Shown: positions 39,644-48,302 of the stretch, piece after piece
Position numbering within the stretch: position 1 is the stretch's first letter
Layout of the letters: each line of letters starts with the position of its first letter
NCBI RefSeq assembly: GCF_036855935.1
Contig: NZ_JASPFK010000001.1
Coordinates: 2,544,501-2,608,500, forward strand
DNA: 64,000 bases
DNA from: Sphingomonas sp. LR60
GTDB lineage: Bacteria; Pseudomonadota; Alphaproteobacteria; Sphingomonadales; Sphingomonadaceae
Direction of reading: 5' to 3'
Notes under the pieces: generated by a model
Databases searched by the model: none
Seen by the model: the letters and a program-made list of their open reading frames with translations, nothing else
What the model was told of the DNA's origin: nothing
Position numbers and translations under genes: made by a program

Positions 39644-39671
39644 GCCGCGACCGTCTTCGGGCGGTCGCGGC
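39644..39671 (+). terminator. Hairpin after TonB receptor
   Basis: GCCGCGACCG and CGGTCGCGGC form a ten-base stem around TCTTCGGG. It lies eight bases after the stop codon and four bases before the MITE-like element. Confidence 0.6.
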
Positions 39672-39674
39672 TCA

Positions 39675-39939
39675 GGGTCTGTACTCAATCGCAACAAGGT
39701 CGTGACGGAGCGGATTTTGGCGCCAGGCCAGGAGCAAGGAGGGAGCGATTCTCTCGCATCGTGACCGACGCGTGACGCCGCATGGCGCCAAAAGCCGCCC
39801 GCCGCTTGCGGTCGCCTCTGGAAGTCCGCCCAGCATCGTCGCTTGCTTGCGGGTAGCGCAGCTACCCGACTGCGCTTCGCTCCTCGTGGGCGGCCTTCCA
39901 GAGGCGATCACGATCCTTGTTGCGATTGAGTACAGACCC
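39675..39939. mobile_element. MITE-like element, copy A (265 bp)
   Basis: A non-coding element bounded by perfect 25-base terminal inverted repeats starting GGGTCTGTACTCAATCGCAA. Its interior folds into nested hairpins: arms 39812-39832 and 39887-39907, and an apical GGGTAGC-GCA-GCTACCC at 39851-39867. Copy B lies at 48003-48266. No transposase is encoded, so it would be moved in trans by an IS with the same ends, not seen in this window. An IS481-family element is inserted directly beside its right end. Confidence 0.75.
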
Positions 39940-39943
39940 TAGG

Positions 39944-40954
39944 TGTTTGATCCCACGGTTTGATGGTGCGATCCTTTCGTTGGAATGGAAGGAAGCCGTA
40001 TGGGACAGGTACGTCATGGGTGCGCCACGACCACGCACGCCGTCCGAGCAGCAATACAGCGATCGCAAGCTTCGCTCGCGACGCTGAGCCGGGAACTCGG
40101 GATCAACCCGAAGACGGTCGCGAAGTGGCGTAAGAGGGCGACGGTCGAGGACCTGAAGACCGGGCCGAAGGCCCCTCGTTCAACGACCCTGACTGAAGCC
40201 GAGGAGGCAATGGTTGTGGCGTTCCGGCGCCACACGTTGCTGCCGCTCGACGACTGCCTCTACGCTCTGCAGCCGTCGATCCCGCACCTGACCCGGTCAG
40301 CGCTGCACCGATGCCTACAGCGGCATGGCATCTCCCGCCTGCCGGACATCGAAGGCGACAAGCCGAAGCGGCAGCGCTTCAAGCGCTACCCGATCGGCTT
40401 CTTCCACATCGATATTGCCGAGGTGCAGACCGCCGAAGGCAAACTGTACCTTTTCGTCGGCATCGACCGCACCAGCAAGTTCGCGGTCACCCAACTGGTT
40501 GAGAAGGCTGACAGGCGGACAGCCTGGGAGTTCCTGGAACACCTGCTGAAAGCCGTGCCTTACCGCGTTCACACGATCCTCACCGATAATGGCATCCAGT
40601 TCGCCGAGCAGCCGCGTAATCGCAACACCGCCTGGTCGCGCCAGATGCGCTTCGACATGATCTGCGACGCAAATGGCATCGAGCACCGACTCACGAAACC
40701 GAACCATCCATGGACCAACGGTCAGGTCGAGCGAATGAACCGCACCATCAAAGAGGCGACCGTCAAACGCTTCCACTACGAAAGCCACGACCAGTTGCGC
40801 ACGCACCTCGCCGACTTCATGGCCGCCTACAACTTCGCCCGCCGGCTCAAGACGCTCAGCGGTCTCACGCCCTACGAATACATCGCCAAGATCTGGACGT
40901 CAGAGCCAGACCGGTTCATCGTCGACCCGATCCACCAAATGCCAGGACTAAACA
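39944..40954 (+). mobile_element. IS481-family insertion sequence, copy 1 (1011 bp)
   Basis: Ends TGTTTGATCC and GGACTAAACA form short imperfect inverted repeats with the family's TGT...ACA termini. CCTAGG is present directly on both sides (39938-39943 and 40955-40960) as a six-base target duplication. It lies between the MITE and the convergent REC gene, whose stop codon falls in the right-hand CCTAGG. Copy 2 is at 53932-54942, same length and apparently identical. Confidence 0.85.
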
Positions 40955-40959
40955 CCTAG
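40000..40959 (+). CDS. IS481-family transposase (copy 1)
   Basis: A DDE transposase of 319 residues. N-terminal helix-turn-helix (LATLSRELGINPKTVAKWRK), then the rve catalytic core with Asp in GFFHIDIAEVQ, Asp in HTILTDNGIQFAE and Glu in NGQVERMNRTIKEA. ATG 40000 is preferred; ATG 39985 in the same frame is also possible. The stop codon TAG at 40957-40959 lies beyond the TGT...ACA end, inside the CCTAGG target duplication, so the target DNA supplies it. Confidence 0.93.
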   Translation: MGQVRHGCATTTHAVRAAIQRSQASLATLSRELGINPKTVAKWRKRATVEDLKTGPKAPRSTTLTEAEEAMVVAFRRHTLLPLDDCLYALQPSIPHLTRSALHRCLQRHGISRLPDIEGDKPKRQRFKRYPIGFFHIDIAEVQTAEGKLYLFVGIDRTSKFAVTQLVEKADRRTAWEFLEHLLKAVPYRVHTILTDNGIQFAEQPRNRNTAWSRQMRFDMICDANGIEHRLTKPNHPWTNGQVERMNRTIKEATVKRFHYESHDQLRTHLADFMAAYNFARRLKTLSGLTPYEYIAKIWTSEPDRFIVDPIHQMPGLNT

Positions 40960-41324
40960 GACAGCAGTGCGCGCACCTCGGCCGCCAGCGTAAGGGGTTC
41001 GAACGGCTTGACGATCACGCCCTGCGCGCCGGCGGCGTACAGGGCGACCAGCTCATGCGCGCGGCTATGCGCGGTCATGAAGATCGCCGGCAATTCCGGC
41101 ACGATCTCCCGCAACGCGTCGAGCAAAGCCGGCCCGTCCATCCCCGGCATCGACACGTCGAGCAGCGCCGCATCGAAGCGCCCGTCGGTCAGCGCCGTCA
41201 GCGCCGCGTCCGCGCTGCCGGCCGCGACCACCGCGATCGTCGGGTCCAGTCCCAGCGCCATCGTCACGATCGTCCTGATGTCCGCATCGTCGTCGACGAA
41301 CAGCAGGTGCAACGCCTTGGTCAT
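40956..41324 (-). CDS. Single-domain response regulator (REC)
   Basis: A 122-residue CheY-like receiver. The acidic pocket is VDDDAD, the phospho-acceptor Asp is in AALLDVSMPGMDG, then FMTAHS (Thr) and VIVKPFEP (Lys). There is no output domain, so it would act by protein contact or as a phosphate shuttle. The start overlaps the stop of the hybrid kinase gene (ATGA). The stop codon lies in the CCTAGG beside the IS, so the IS inserted at the very end of this gene without altering it. Confidence 0.9.
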   Translation of the reverse strand: MTKALHLLFVDDDADIRTIVTMALGLDPTIAVVAAGSADAALTALTDGRFDAALLDVSMPGMDGPALLDALREIVPELPAIFMTAHSRAHELVALYAAGAQGVIVKPFEPLTLAAEVRALLS

Positions 41325-43315
41325 CGCCGCTCCTCGCGGTCGCGCAACAGTCGCCGGATCGTGTCGACCACCGTGGCGACACCATGCTGTCCCTTGACGA
41401 GCACCGCCGCGGCGCGCCGCGCGACGTCGGGTTGCGCCACCGCACCGGAGAGGATCACCACCGGGATCGGATTGCCGCCGCGGTCGACAAGTTCGGGGAG
41501 CAGCGCCGCCACATCGAGCAACTGCGTGTCGAGCAACGCCAATTGCGGCGGTCGCGCCCGCAACAGGGAGCGTGCCGCCTCGACGCCGGCCGCGCACATC
41601 ATCGCCGCGCTGCCGTGAAATGCCAGCATCATCGTCTCGCACAGATCATGGTCGTCATCGACGTGCAGGATCACCGGCAGCCCAGGTTCCCCCGCGCCCT
41701 CGTCGTCCGAGTCGCCAAGCAGCGGCAGATCGAAGGCGAAGCGCGTGCCGCCGCCCGGCAGATCCTCGAACCAGATCGTGCCGTCCAACCGCCGCACGAT
41801 CTCACGCGCGATCGCCAGCCCAAGCCCGGTCCCGCCCGAACCGCGCACCGTCTGGAAGCGCTCGAACAGCCGCGATCGCAGTTCCTCGGGAACCCCCGCG
41901 CCATGATCGTCGACGCTGATCCGCGCGCGCACCGCGACCACGTGCGTCCGCAGCACCACCGTCCCGCCACCGACCGAGGCTTGGATCGCGTTCGACAACA
42001 GGTTGGTGACCACCTGCAGCAACCGCCCGGCGTCTCCGGCGACCAGCACCGGCGCGGCTGCGACCTCGTCGACCAGCGTCACGTCGTGCCGCCGCGCCAG
42101 CCCCTCATTGTCCAGCGCGGCCTGCGCAGTGATCTCGCGCAGGTCGAGCGGCGTCCGCGCGATCGTCAATTGCCCGCTCTCGATACGGTCGATGTCGAGG
42201 ATGTCGTTGACCAGCCGGATCAGCCGCCGCGCATTGTTGTCGGCGATATCGACCAGCCGCCCCGCCTGCGCCGGCCACTCGCCCGCATTGCCGGCGCGCA
42301 ACAATGCCAGCGAACCGATCACCGAGGTCAGCGGCGTGCGCAATTCGTGGCTGACCGTCGAGATCAGCTCGTCCTTGGCGCGCGCGATCCGCAGCCGATC
42401 CGACGCGTCGCGCAACGACAGCACGAACCGGTCGCCGTCCGCGCCATGCATCACCCCGATCGCGACATCGACGATGACCTCGCTACCGTCGCGGCGCCGC
42501 GCGGTGCGTTCGGGAAACACGTCACGCCCCGCCCCGATCACGGTCCGCAAATCGTCCTCGCCCGGACGTGCCGGAAGGATCGCCGACAGGTCGCGGTCCT
42601 GCAGGTCGGCGGTGGTGTAGCCGAGCAGATCGTGTCCCGCGTCGCTGATCGTCTCGATCGTCCCGGCGCGATCGACGATCAACAGCGTGTCGGTGGTGCT
42701 CGCCAGGATCGCGGCATTGCGCATCCCCGCCTCGTGCGTGGCGCGCGCCGCTTCGTGGCGATCGGATTGCGACCGCCACCACGCGAGCATGAAGCCCAGC
42801 AGCAGCAGGCTCACCAGCGCACCGGTCACTTCGATCAACCGATAGCTGTCGTCGCGATGCGCCCGGAACGATGCCGAGCGCTCGGCGGTGCGCGCGCGCT
42901 CGGCCGCACTGGCGCGCGTCACCACGTCGCGCAACCGCTCCATGATCCGCTTGCCGCGACCCGACGCCACCTCGCGCCGCATCGCCGCGAGATCACCGGC
43001 GTCGAACAAGGCGATCGTGGCGTCGAGTTCGGCGAACTTGGCGGCGATCAGCGGGTGCAGCGCGCGATCGACTGCCCCGACGTCGCTCAGCAGGCGCTCG
43101 ACCTGCGCGCGGGCCGGGGCATAAGGCGCCAGGAACGTCCGGTCCCCGGTCAGCAACAGTCCGCGTTGCGCGGTCTCCGCATCCTTCACCGCCGACAGCA
43201 GCAGCAACAGCGTCCGCTCGCGCGCGAACGAGCGCGCCGCGGCGGCCTCGGCGTCGACCGCGCGCCGATATTCGATCCCCGTCCAGCCGATCAGCGCCGC
43301 GAGCAGCAGCGGCAT
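41321..43315 (-). CDS. Hybrid sensor histidine kinase (CHASE3-PAS-HK-REC)
   Basis: From ATG 43315, 664 residues: a hydrophobic start (LLLAALIGWTGIEYRR), a CHASE3-type periplasmic region (KDAETAQRGLLLTGDRTFLA), a second helix (ALVSLLLLGFMLAWW), a PAS domain (TLLIVDRAGTIETISDAGHD), the HisKA box ISTVSHELRTPLTSVIGS, a HATPase (N box NLLSNAIQA, G boxes DDHGAGVPEE, GGTGLGLAI) and a receiver (HVDDDHD, LLDTQLLD, VLVKGQ). The first helix seems cut short. GTG 43389 overlaps the preceding gene's stop (GTGA), and with one base added downstream it would read through to a full helix, so the true start may be 43389. Confidence 0.9.
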   Translation of the reverse strand: MPLLLAALIGWTGIEYRRAVDAEAAAARSFARERTLLLLLSAVKDAETAQRGLLLTGDRTFLAPYAPARAQVERLLSDVGAVDRALHPLIAAKFAELDATIALFDAGDLAAMRREVASGRGKRIMERLRDVVTRASAAERARTAERSASFRAHRDDSYRLIEVTGALVSLLLLGFMLAWWRSQSDRHEAARATHEAGMRNAAILASTTDTLLIVDRAGTIETISDAGHDLLGYTTADLQDRDLSAILPARPGEDDLRTVIGAGRDVFPERTARRRDGSEVIVDVAIGVMHGADGDRFVLSLRDASDRLRIARAKDELISTVSHELRTPLTSVIGSLALLRAGNAGEWPAQAGRLVDIADNNARRLIRLVNDILDIDRIESGQLTIARTPLDLREITAQAALDNEGLARRHDVTLVDEVAAAPVLVAGDAGRLLQVVTNLLSNAIQASVGGGTVVLRTHVVAVRARISVDDHGAGVPEELRSRLFERFQTVRGSGGTGLGLAIAREIVRRLDGTIWFEDLPGGGTRFAFDLPLLGDSDDEGAGEPGLPVILHVDDDHDLCETMMLAFHGSAAMMCAAGVEAARSLLRARPPQLALLDTQLLDVAALLPELVDRGGNPIPVVILSGAVAQPDVARRAAAVLVKGQHGVATVVDTIRRLLRDREERR

Positions 43316-43385
43316 CAGCGTCGCGATCAGGAAAAACGCCAGCGCGATGGCGGAAGCAACGGCGAAACGGACGCCGCCGCGATGT

Positions 43386-44039
43386 TCACTGATCCGTACG
43401 ACCGATTAACGGCCGCGCCGCCAGCAGCGCCTGCGCGCGATTGCTGACCCCCAGCTTGCGGAAGATGACGGTCAGATGCGCCTTGATCGTCGCCTCGGTC
43501 ACGCCAAGGTCGCGCGCGATCTGCTTGTTCGCATGCCCGTCCGCCAGCGCGAGCAACACCGCGCGCTGCGCATTGGACAGCGTCGCCAGCCGCGTGAGCA
43601 GGTCGCCCAGCGCGCTGGCATCGTTCGTCGTGGCCGGGGGGAAGACCTGCTGCCCGCCATCCACGCGCCGCAGCTGCTCCGCCAGATCGTCGAGCGGCAG
43701 GCTCTTGTAGAGATAGCCCGCTGCGCCGACCGCGCGCGCCGCTTCCACCAGCCGCGGCTCCTCGCTGGCGGTCACCACCACGATCGGTGTGCCGGGCGCG
43801 TGCATCTGCAAGGTCATCAGCCCGGAAAAGCCGCGCGCATCGGGAAGGTGGAAATCGAGCAGGATCATCCGCAATGGCGTGCGCTCGGCAAGTGTGCGTG
43901 CCTCCGCGATCGATCCGGCCGCCATGATCGACACGCCGGGGAGCGCGGCACGCGCCGCCATCGCCAGCCCCTCGCGCGTCAGCGGGTGATCGTCGGCGAC
44001 CAACGCACGCCCTCCCAACCTCTGACCTTCTTCTTCCAT
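43386..44039 (-). CDS. NarL/LuxR-type response regulator
   Basis: A 217-residue two-domain regulator. REC: ADDHPLTREG, the phospho-acceptor in ILLDFHLPDARG, VVTASEEP, and YLYKSLPLDD. A LuxR helix-turn-helix at about 145-210: LSNAQRAVLLALADGHANKQ, IARDLGVTEATIKAHLTVIF, RKLGVSNRAQALL. It lies upstream of the hybrid kinase in the same direction and is the likely DNA-binding output of the system. Confidence 0.93.
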   Translation of the reverse strand: MEEEGQRLGGRALVADDHPLTREGLAMAARAALPGVSIMAAGSIAEARTLAERTPLRMILLDFHLPDARGFSGLMTLQMHAPGTPIVVVTASEEPRLVEAARAVGAAGYLYKSLPLDDLAEQLRRVDGGQQVFPPATTNDASALGDLLTRLATLSNAQRAVLLALADGHANKQIARDLGVTEATIKAHLTVIFRKLGVSNRAQALLAARPLIGRTDQ

Positions 44040-44145
44040 GCCGCTGTGATTTCAGTTGTTACGTTATCGAGGATCGTGCTCGTCCATGGCGGTGTCCAGA
44101 GACAATTGTTACCAAAGGCCAGCGAATCGAATAACATAGCGTAGA

Positions 44146-44769
44146 ATGATCGTCCTGATTGAACCCATGTTGGATGCTATGGCGGCCGCACGCGACATTG
44201 CGGTGCAGCATGGCTGGGTGCATCGATCCTGCCTGATGTCGGCGGCGGCGGCGGGGGCGGACGATGACGACATCATGCTCCACGCCATCGAGGACGCTGC
44301 CGCGACCGACACGACATGGTCACCGCTCGCCACCGTCGCCCCGGCGATCGCACTGGCATCCGCGGCATGGATCGCGCGCACCGACTGGGCCGCGCGGGGC
44401 TATGTCGCCGCCGTCGATCGGCGCGACCTTGCCCAGATCCTGCCCGGCGTTATCGCGGAGTGGAGCCATGCGACGCGGCTGGCGACGATCGACCGGCTTG
44501 GCGCCACGTTCGGGACCGCGCCGGTCGCCGCGCTGCTGAGCGGGCTCCGCAACGTGCTGGAGGTCGCGATCGGGACGCACGATGATCCTGCGCTGCTCGC
44601 CGCCGAGGCGCACCGCATCGCCGGCCTTGCGGGAACGCTCGGCTTCGCGGCACTCGGGCGGCATTGGCTGCGCGTCGCCGAAGGCGGGAGCGCTCCGTCC
44701 GCCGCGACCCGCCGCGCCACCGCGCACGCTTTCGCCACGCTCGACCGCGCGGGGGTCGCGACGTCCTAG
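44146..44769 (+). CDS. Hpt-domain phosphotransfer protein
   Basis: A 207-residue, Ala-rich, alpha-helical cytoplasmic protein. Near residue 165, AAEAHRIAGLAGTLGFAALG matches the Hpt signature (AH-x2-KG-x-A-x2-LGF/A), with His as phospho-acceptor, though Ala-Gly replaces the usual Lys-Gly. Divergent from the NarL-type gene and beside the hybrid kinase. A hybrid kinase with a C-terminal receiver requires an Hpt partner, so this is the probable relay. The first 130 residues have no domain I recognise. ATG 44146 has no strong ribosome site; ATG 44167 is possible. Confidence 0.7.
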   Translation: MIVLIEPMLDAMAAARDIAVQHGWVHRSCLMSAAAAGADDDDIMLHAIEDAAATDTTWSPLATVAPAIALASAAWIARTDWAARGYVAAVDRRDLAQILPGVIAEWSHATRLATIDRLGATFGTAPVAALLSGLRNVLEVAIGTHDDPALLAAEAHRIAGLAGTLGFAALGRHWLRVAEGGSAPSAATRRATAHAFATLDRAGVATS

Positions 44770-44795
44770 TCAATCATGATCCGGCGCGCCGCCGG

Positions 44796-45542
44796 TCAGT
44801 CGTCGCGTGCGACCTGAAAGCCCGCGAACGACTGGCTGACCGGCATAAGTTCCAGCCGGTTGATGTTCAGATGCGGTGGCAGCGTCGCGATCCACAGCAA
44901 TGTCGCGGCGATATCCTCGGCGGTCATCGGCGTGGCCCCGGCATAAAGCGTGTCGGAGGCGTCCTGATTGCCGCCGGTCCGCACCAGCGTGAACTCGGTC
45001 TCGACCATCCCCGGATCGATCGCGCTGACGCGCACCCCGGTCCCGTGCAGGTCCGAGCGCAGGTTGAGCGTGAATTGCTGCACGAACGCCTTCGTACCGC
45101 CATAGACGTTGCCGCCCGGATAGGGGTAGCTGCCCGCGACCGACGCGATGTTGACGATCCCGCCCTTGCGCGCGATCAATCCCGGCAGCAGCTTGTGCGT
45201 CACCGATACCAACGCGGTGACGTTGGTGTCGATCATCGTCCGCCATTGCGCGAGATCAGCCTTCTGCGCTGGCGCGGTACCGAGCGCGAGCCCGGCGTTG
45301 TTGACGAGCAGGTCGATGTCGCGAAACGGCTCCGGCAACGCGTCGAGCGCAGCATCGCGCGCCGCTTCGTCGCGAACGTCGAACGCGGCGGTGTGCACCA
45401 GGTCCCCACATTCCGCCGCCAGCGCGGCGAGCCGGTCGGCGCGCCGGCCGGTGGCGATCACCTGCCAGCCCGCACCGGCCAGCGCCCGCGTCGTCGCCTG
45501 ACCGATCCCCGACGTGGCACCCGTCACAATCGCCGTCTTCAT
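44796..45542 (-). CDS. SDR family oxidoreductase (YdfG-like)
   Basis: A 248-residue short-chain dehydrogenase. TGATSGIGQAT binds the cofactor, and ATGRRADRL after beta-2 suggests NADP. NNAG, IASVAGSYPYPGG (Ser) and YGGTKAF (Y-x3-K) complete the active site. The C-terminal INRLELMPVSQSFAGFQV is typical of YdfG-type NADP-dependent 3-hydroxy acid dehydrogenases, acting on serine or 3-hydroxy acids. It stands alone between the Hpt gene and a TonB receptor. Confidence 0.88.
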   Translation of the reverse strand: MKTAIVTGATSGIGQATTRALAGAGWQVIATGRRADRLAALAAECGDLVHTAAFDVRDEAARDAALDALPEPFRDIDLLVNNAGLALGTAPAQKADLAQWRTMIDTNVTALVSVTHKLLPGLIARKGGIVNIASVAGSYPYPGGNVYGGTKAFVQQFTLNLRSDLHGTGVRVSAIDPGMVETEFTLVRTGGNQDASDTLYAGATPMTAEDIAATLLWIATLPPHLNINRLELMPVSQSFAGFQVARDD

Positions 45543-45610
45543 TCGTCAGTCTCCCATGGACCGCGCCGCTTTGGCCGGCGGCGCGGGGCAATGGCCGCGA
45601 TCTGCAACGA

Positions 45611-47887
45611 TCACAGATGCATTTCCAGCCCTGCCCCCAATGTCTGAGGATCGCCGAGGATGCCGCGTCGCCCGTCGAGAGTGCGATATTGCAGATAGTC
45701 GGCATCCAGCAGGTTGCGCGCGAACACGAACACCGTCCATTGCCCGGCGTCATAGCCGATCCGGGCATTCACCACCGTCCGGCCGGGCAGGCGACTTTGT
45801 CCCTGCGTCGTGCCCACGTCGGTATAGACCCCACTGCGGTAATTGGCGTTGACGTTACCCGTGATCGCACCGGCACGCGCATTCAGCCCACCCGCCAATG
45901 TCCAGCGCGGCGCGTATGGAAATTGCGTCCCCGCCAACTCGACGATGCTGGTGGCCCCCGCCGGCAGGCTGAACCGGTCGAAGCGGGTGCGCACGTGCCC
46001 GGCCGAGAGATAGGCATCGAACTGGCGTTTGACGCGCCCCAGCACCTCGATCTCGCCGCCGTACAAATGCGACTTGCCTGCATTGACGGTGTTGTAATCG
46101 TAGCTGTTCAGCCCGAAGAAGGCGTTGGTCTGCTGGTTGCGCCAATCGACGTAGAAGACGTTCGCGTTGACCGTCAGCCGTCCGTTCAGCCAGCGTGAGC
46201 GCAGCGCGCCTTCGTAGTTCCAGCTATATTCGGGGTTATAGGCAACCAGGCGCGCGCGGGCGATATTCTGGCTCGATCCGCCCGATCGATAGGCCCGCTG
46301 CACCGTGAAGCTGGTGGTCAGGTCGGGCGTCCACTCCATGCTGATCCCGGCCTTGGGCAACAGGGCATCGAAGCGCCGCGCATTGTCCGCCCGCGCCGAT
46401 GCCGCCTGTGCGACGAGGGCGAGCACGCCGCGATTGATCGCCGTGACCGCCCCGTTGAGCGGTGTCCCGGCCGCCCCGAAGTCGGTCGGCGCGGGCAAGG
46501 TGCCGTTGAACGTGGCGATGGTCTCGGCACCGTAGCGGTTGTCCTCATGATCGTAGCGGAAGCCACCGAGCAACGAGAAGCGATCGGTCAGGCGAAACCG
46601 CGCATCACCGAACAATGCAGCGTTGCGCACCAGCATCGGCTGGTCGGCGATATAAAGGACCGGAATCTGTGGCAGCGCGTTCGCATAGCGCGCCGCAATC
46701 TGGCGCGCCGACGTCGCAGGCACACCGCCGCCCTGCAGCAACTGGGCGATCGTGGCGACCGGCGTCACGATATTCACGCGGCTGTTGGCCGCGAGTTCGC
46801 CCGAACGGCGATACACCCATGCGCCTGCCAGCCCGCTCAGCCGCTCGCCATCGAAATTGAGCCGCATTTCCTGCGTCCACGTCCGATAGCGGCTGTCGTT
46901 GTTGATATATTGCAGGTCCGCGGCGGTGCCATCGCCATCGGCCAGCGCCAGCGTCGCGGTGCGGTTGAACGACGTCACACTCGACAGCCGCAGCCGCGGC
47001 GCGATCTCGTAGCCGATGTTCAGCACCGCGATGTCGGAACGGATATAGCCGCGGTTACGCTGGTCGTTGGTCGACTGGCGATGATCGTAGAAGTCCGGCG
47101 TCGTCAGGTTGGCATATTCGAACAGATAGCCGCCGTCGCGGCGCACGCGATTGAAGCTCGCGCGCACGTCCAGCCCGGGCAACGCCTGCGGCGTCCAGTG
47201 CAGCTTGCCGCGCAGGTTGAGCAGCGTCAGCTTGTCGTCATACCCGCCGCGCGTGACGTTGCGGATCAGTCCGCGGTCGGCACGCCGCTCGGCCGAAAGG
47301 CGGATCCCGAGTTCGTCGCGGATCAACGGTCCGCCCGCTGCCGCCGAGAAGGTGCGCTCGTCGCGGTTGGTCCACAACACACGTCCGTCCGCGCTATAGT
47401 CCGAGGGTGACGCGTCGCGCGTGGTGAGCACCACTGCCCCTGCCAGCGCGTTGAGGCCCTGGATCGTCGATTGCGGCCCGCGCAGCACCTCGACCTGTTC
47501 CACGTCCCACAGGTCGGTCGGACCGCCGAACAGCGCCTGCCGCGGGATCGGCGCGCCATCGACATAGACGGTCGCAGTGTCGGCGTTGCCGCCCGCGCCC
47601 ACGCCTTGATTGTTGATGCCGCGGATCGTGAACCCCGAAGCGCCATAGGTGGCGGAGACATTGGCGGTGCGATCGTAGATATCCTGCACCGTCAGGATGT
47701 TCTCCTGACTGATGCGCTCCGGCGTGGTGACCGCGACGCTGGTGGCGGTCTGCTGAAGCGTGCGGTTCGACTTCTCTCCGGTGACGATGATGTCGTCCGG
47801 TGGTGCGTCCTGCACCTGTTGAGCGCGGCCCGGCGTCGCGGCCACCAGCGCGGCGGAATAGAGCAAACAGGTAATCGGCTTCATCAT
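45611..47887 (-). CDS. TonB-dependent receptor, siderophore type
   Basis: A 758-residue outer-membrane receptor: signal peptide, TonB-box-like DDIIVTGEKSNRTLQQTATS, plug (GFTIRGINNQGVGAGGNADT, VEVLRGPQSTIQGLNALAGA) and barrel ending in DPQTLGAGLEMHL. The end NLLDADYLQYRTLDGRRGIL and the plug are typical of siderophore-like receptors, but no iron-box regulator site is identifiable. The MITE copy B lies in its upstream region, between it and the M13 peptidase gene. Confidence 0.92.
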   Translation of the reverse strand: MMKPITCLLYSAALVAATPGRAQQVQDAPPDDIIVTGEKSNRTLQQTATSVAVTTPERISQENILTVQDIYDRTANVSATYGASGFTIRGINNQGVGAGGNADTATVYVDGAPIPRQALFGGPTDLWDVEQVEVLRGPQSTIQGLNALAGAVVLTTRDASPSDYSADGRVLWTNRDERTFSAAAGGPLIRDELGIRLSAERRADRGLIRNVTRGGYDDKLTLLNLRGKLHWTPQALPGLDVRASFNRVRRDGGYLFEYANLTTPDFYDHRQSTNDQRNRGYIRSDIAVLNIGYEIAPRLRLSSVTSFNRTATLALADGDGTAADLQYINNDSRYRTWTQEMRLNFDGERLSGLAGAWVYRRSGELAANSRVNIVTPVATIAQLLQGGGVPATSARQIAARYANALPQIPVLYIADQPMLVRNAALFGDARFRLTDRFSLLGGFRYDHEDNRYGAETIATFNGTLPAPTDFGAAGTPLNGAVTAINRGVLALVAQAASARADNARRFDALLPKAGISMEWTPDLTTSFTVQRAYRSGGSSQNIARARLVAYNPEYSWNYEGALRSRWLNGRLTVNANVFYVDWRNQQTNAFFGLNSYDYNTVNAGKSHLYGGEIEVLGRVKRQFDAYLSAGHVRTRFDRFSLPAGATSIVELAGTQFPYAPRWTLAGGLNARAGAITGNVNANYRSGVYTDVGTTQGQSRLPGRTVVNARIGYDAGQWTVFVFARNLLDADYLQYRTLDGRRGILGDPQTLGAGLEMHL

Positions 47888-48002
47888 GGCCCCCCTCTGC
47901 GGGCCGGCTACATTCCACGATAATGCAAATCAATATCAGGCTTGCAGTTTGGCGGATCGGGTTACCCAAGTTGGGGATAGCGACGGCTCATCGCCGCGCC
48001 GA

Positions 48003-48266
48003 GGGTCTGTACTCAATCGCAACAAGGTCGTGACGGAGCGGATTTTGGCGCCAGGCCAGGAGCAAGGAGGGAGCGATGCCAAAGCATCGTGACCGACGCG
48101 CGACGCCGCATGGCGCCAAAAGCCGCCCGCCGCGCAGCGGTCGCCCTGGAAGGCCGCCCAGCTTTGTCGCTTGCTTGCGGGTAGCTCCGCTACCCGATGC
48201 GCTTCGCTCCTCGTGGGCGGCCTTCCAGGGGCGATCACGATCCTTGTTGCGATTGGGTACAGACCC
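48003..48266. mobile_element. MITE-like element, copy B (264 bp)
   Basis: Same ends and interior as copy A at 39675, mostly identical in sequence, with one mismatch in the terminal repeats. Stem arms lie at 48141-48160 and 48214-48234. Against copy A the stem differs at paired positions (TCTGG/CCAGA becomes CCTGG/CCAGG) so that pairing is preserved, and the apical loop changes (GCA to TCC) while its stem does not. It fills most of the 415-base gap between two divergent genes and probably affects their promoters. Its right flank is CCTAGG as in copy A. Confidence 0.75.
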
Positions 48267-48302
48267 TAGGCTGGTATCGTGCCGATCCGACCGGAGATCT
48301 CG

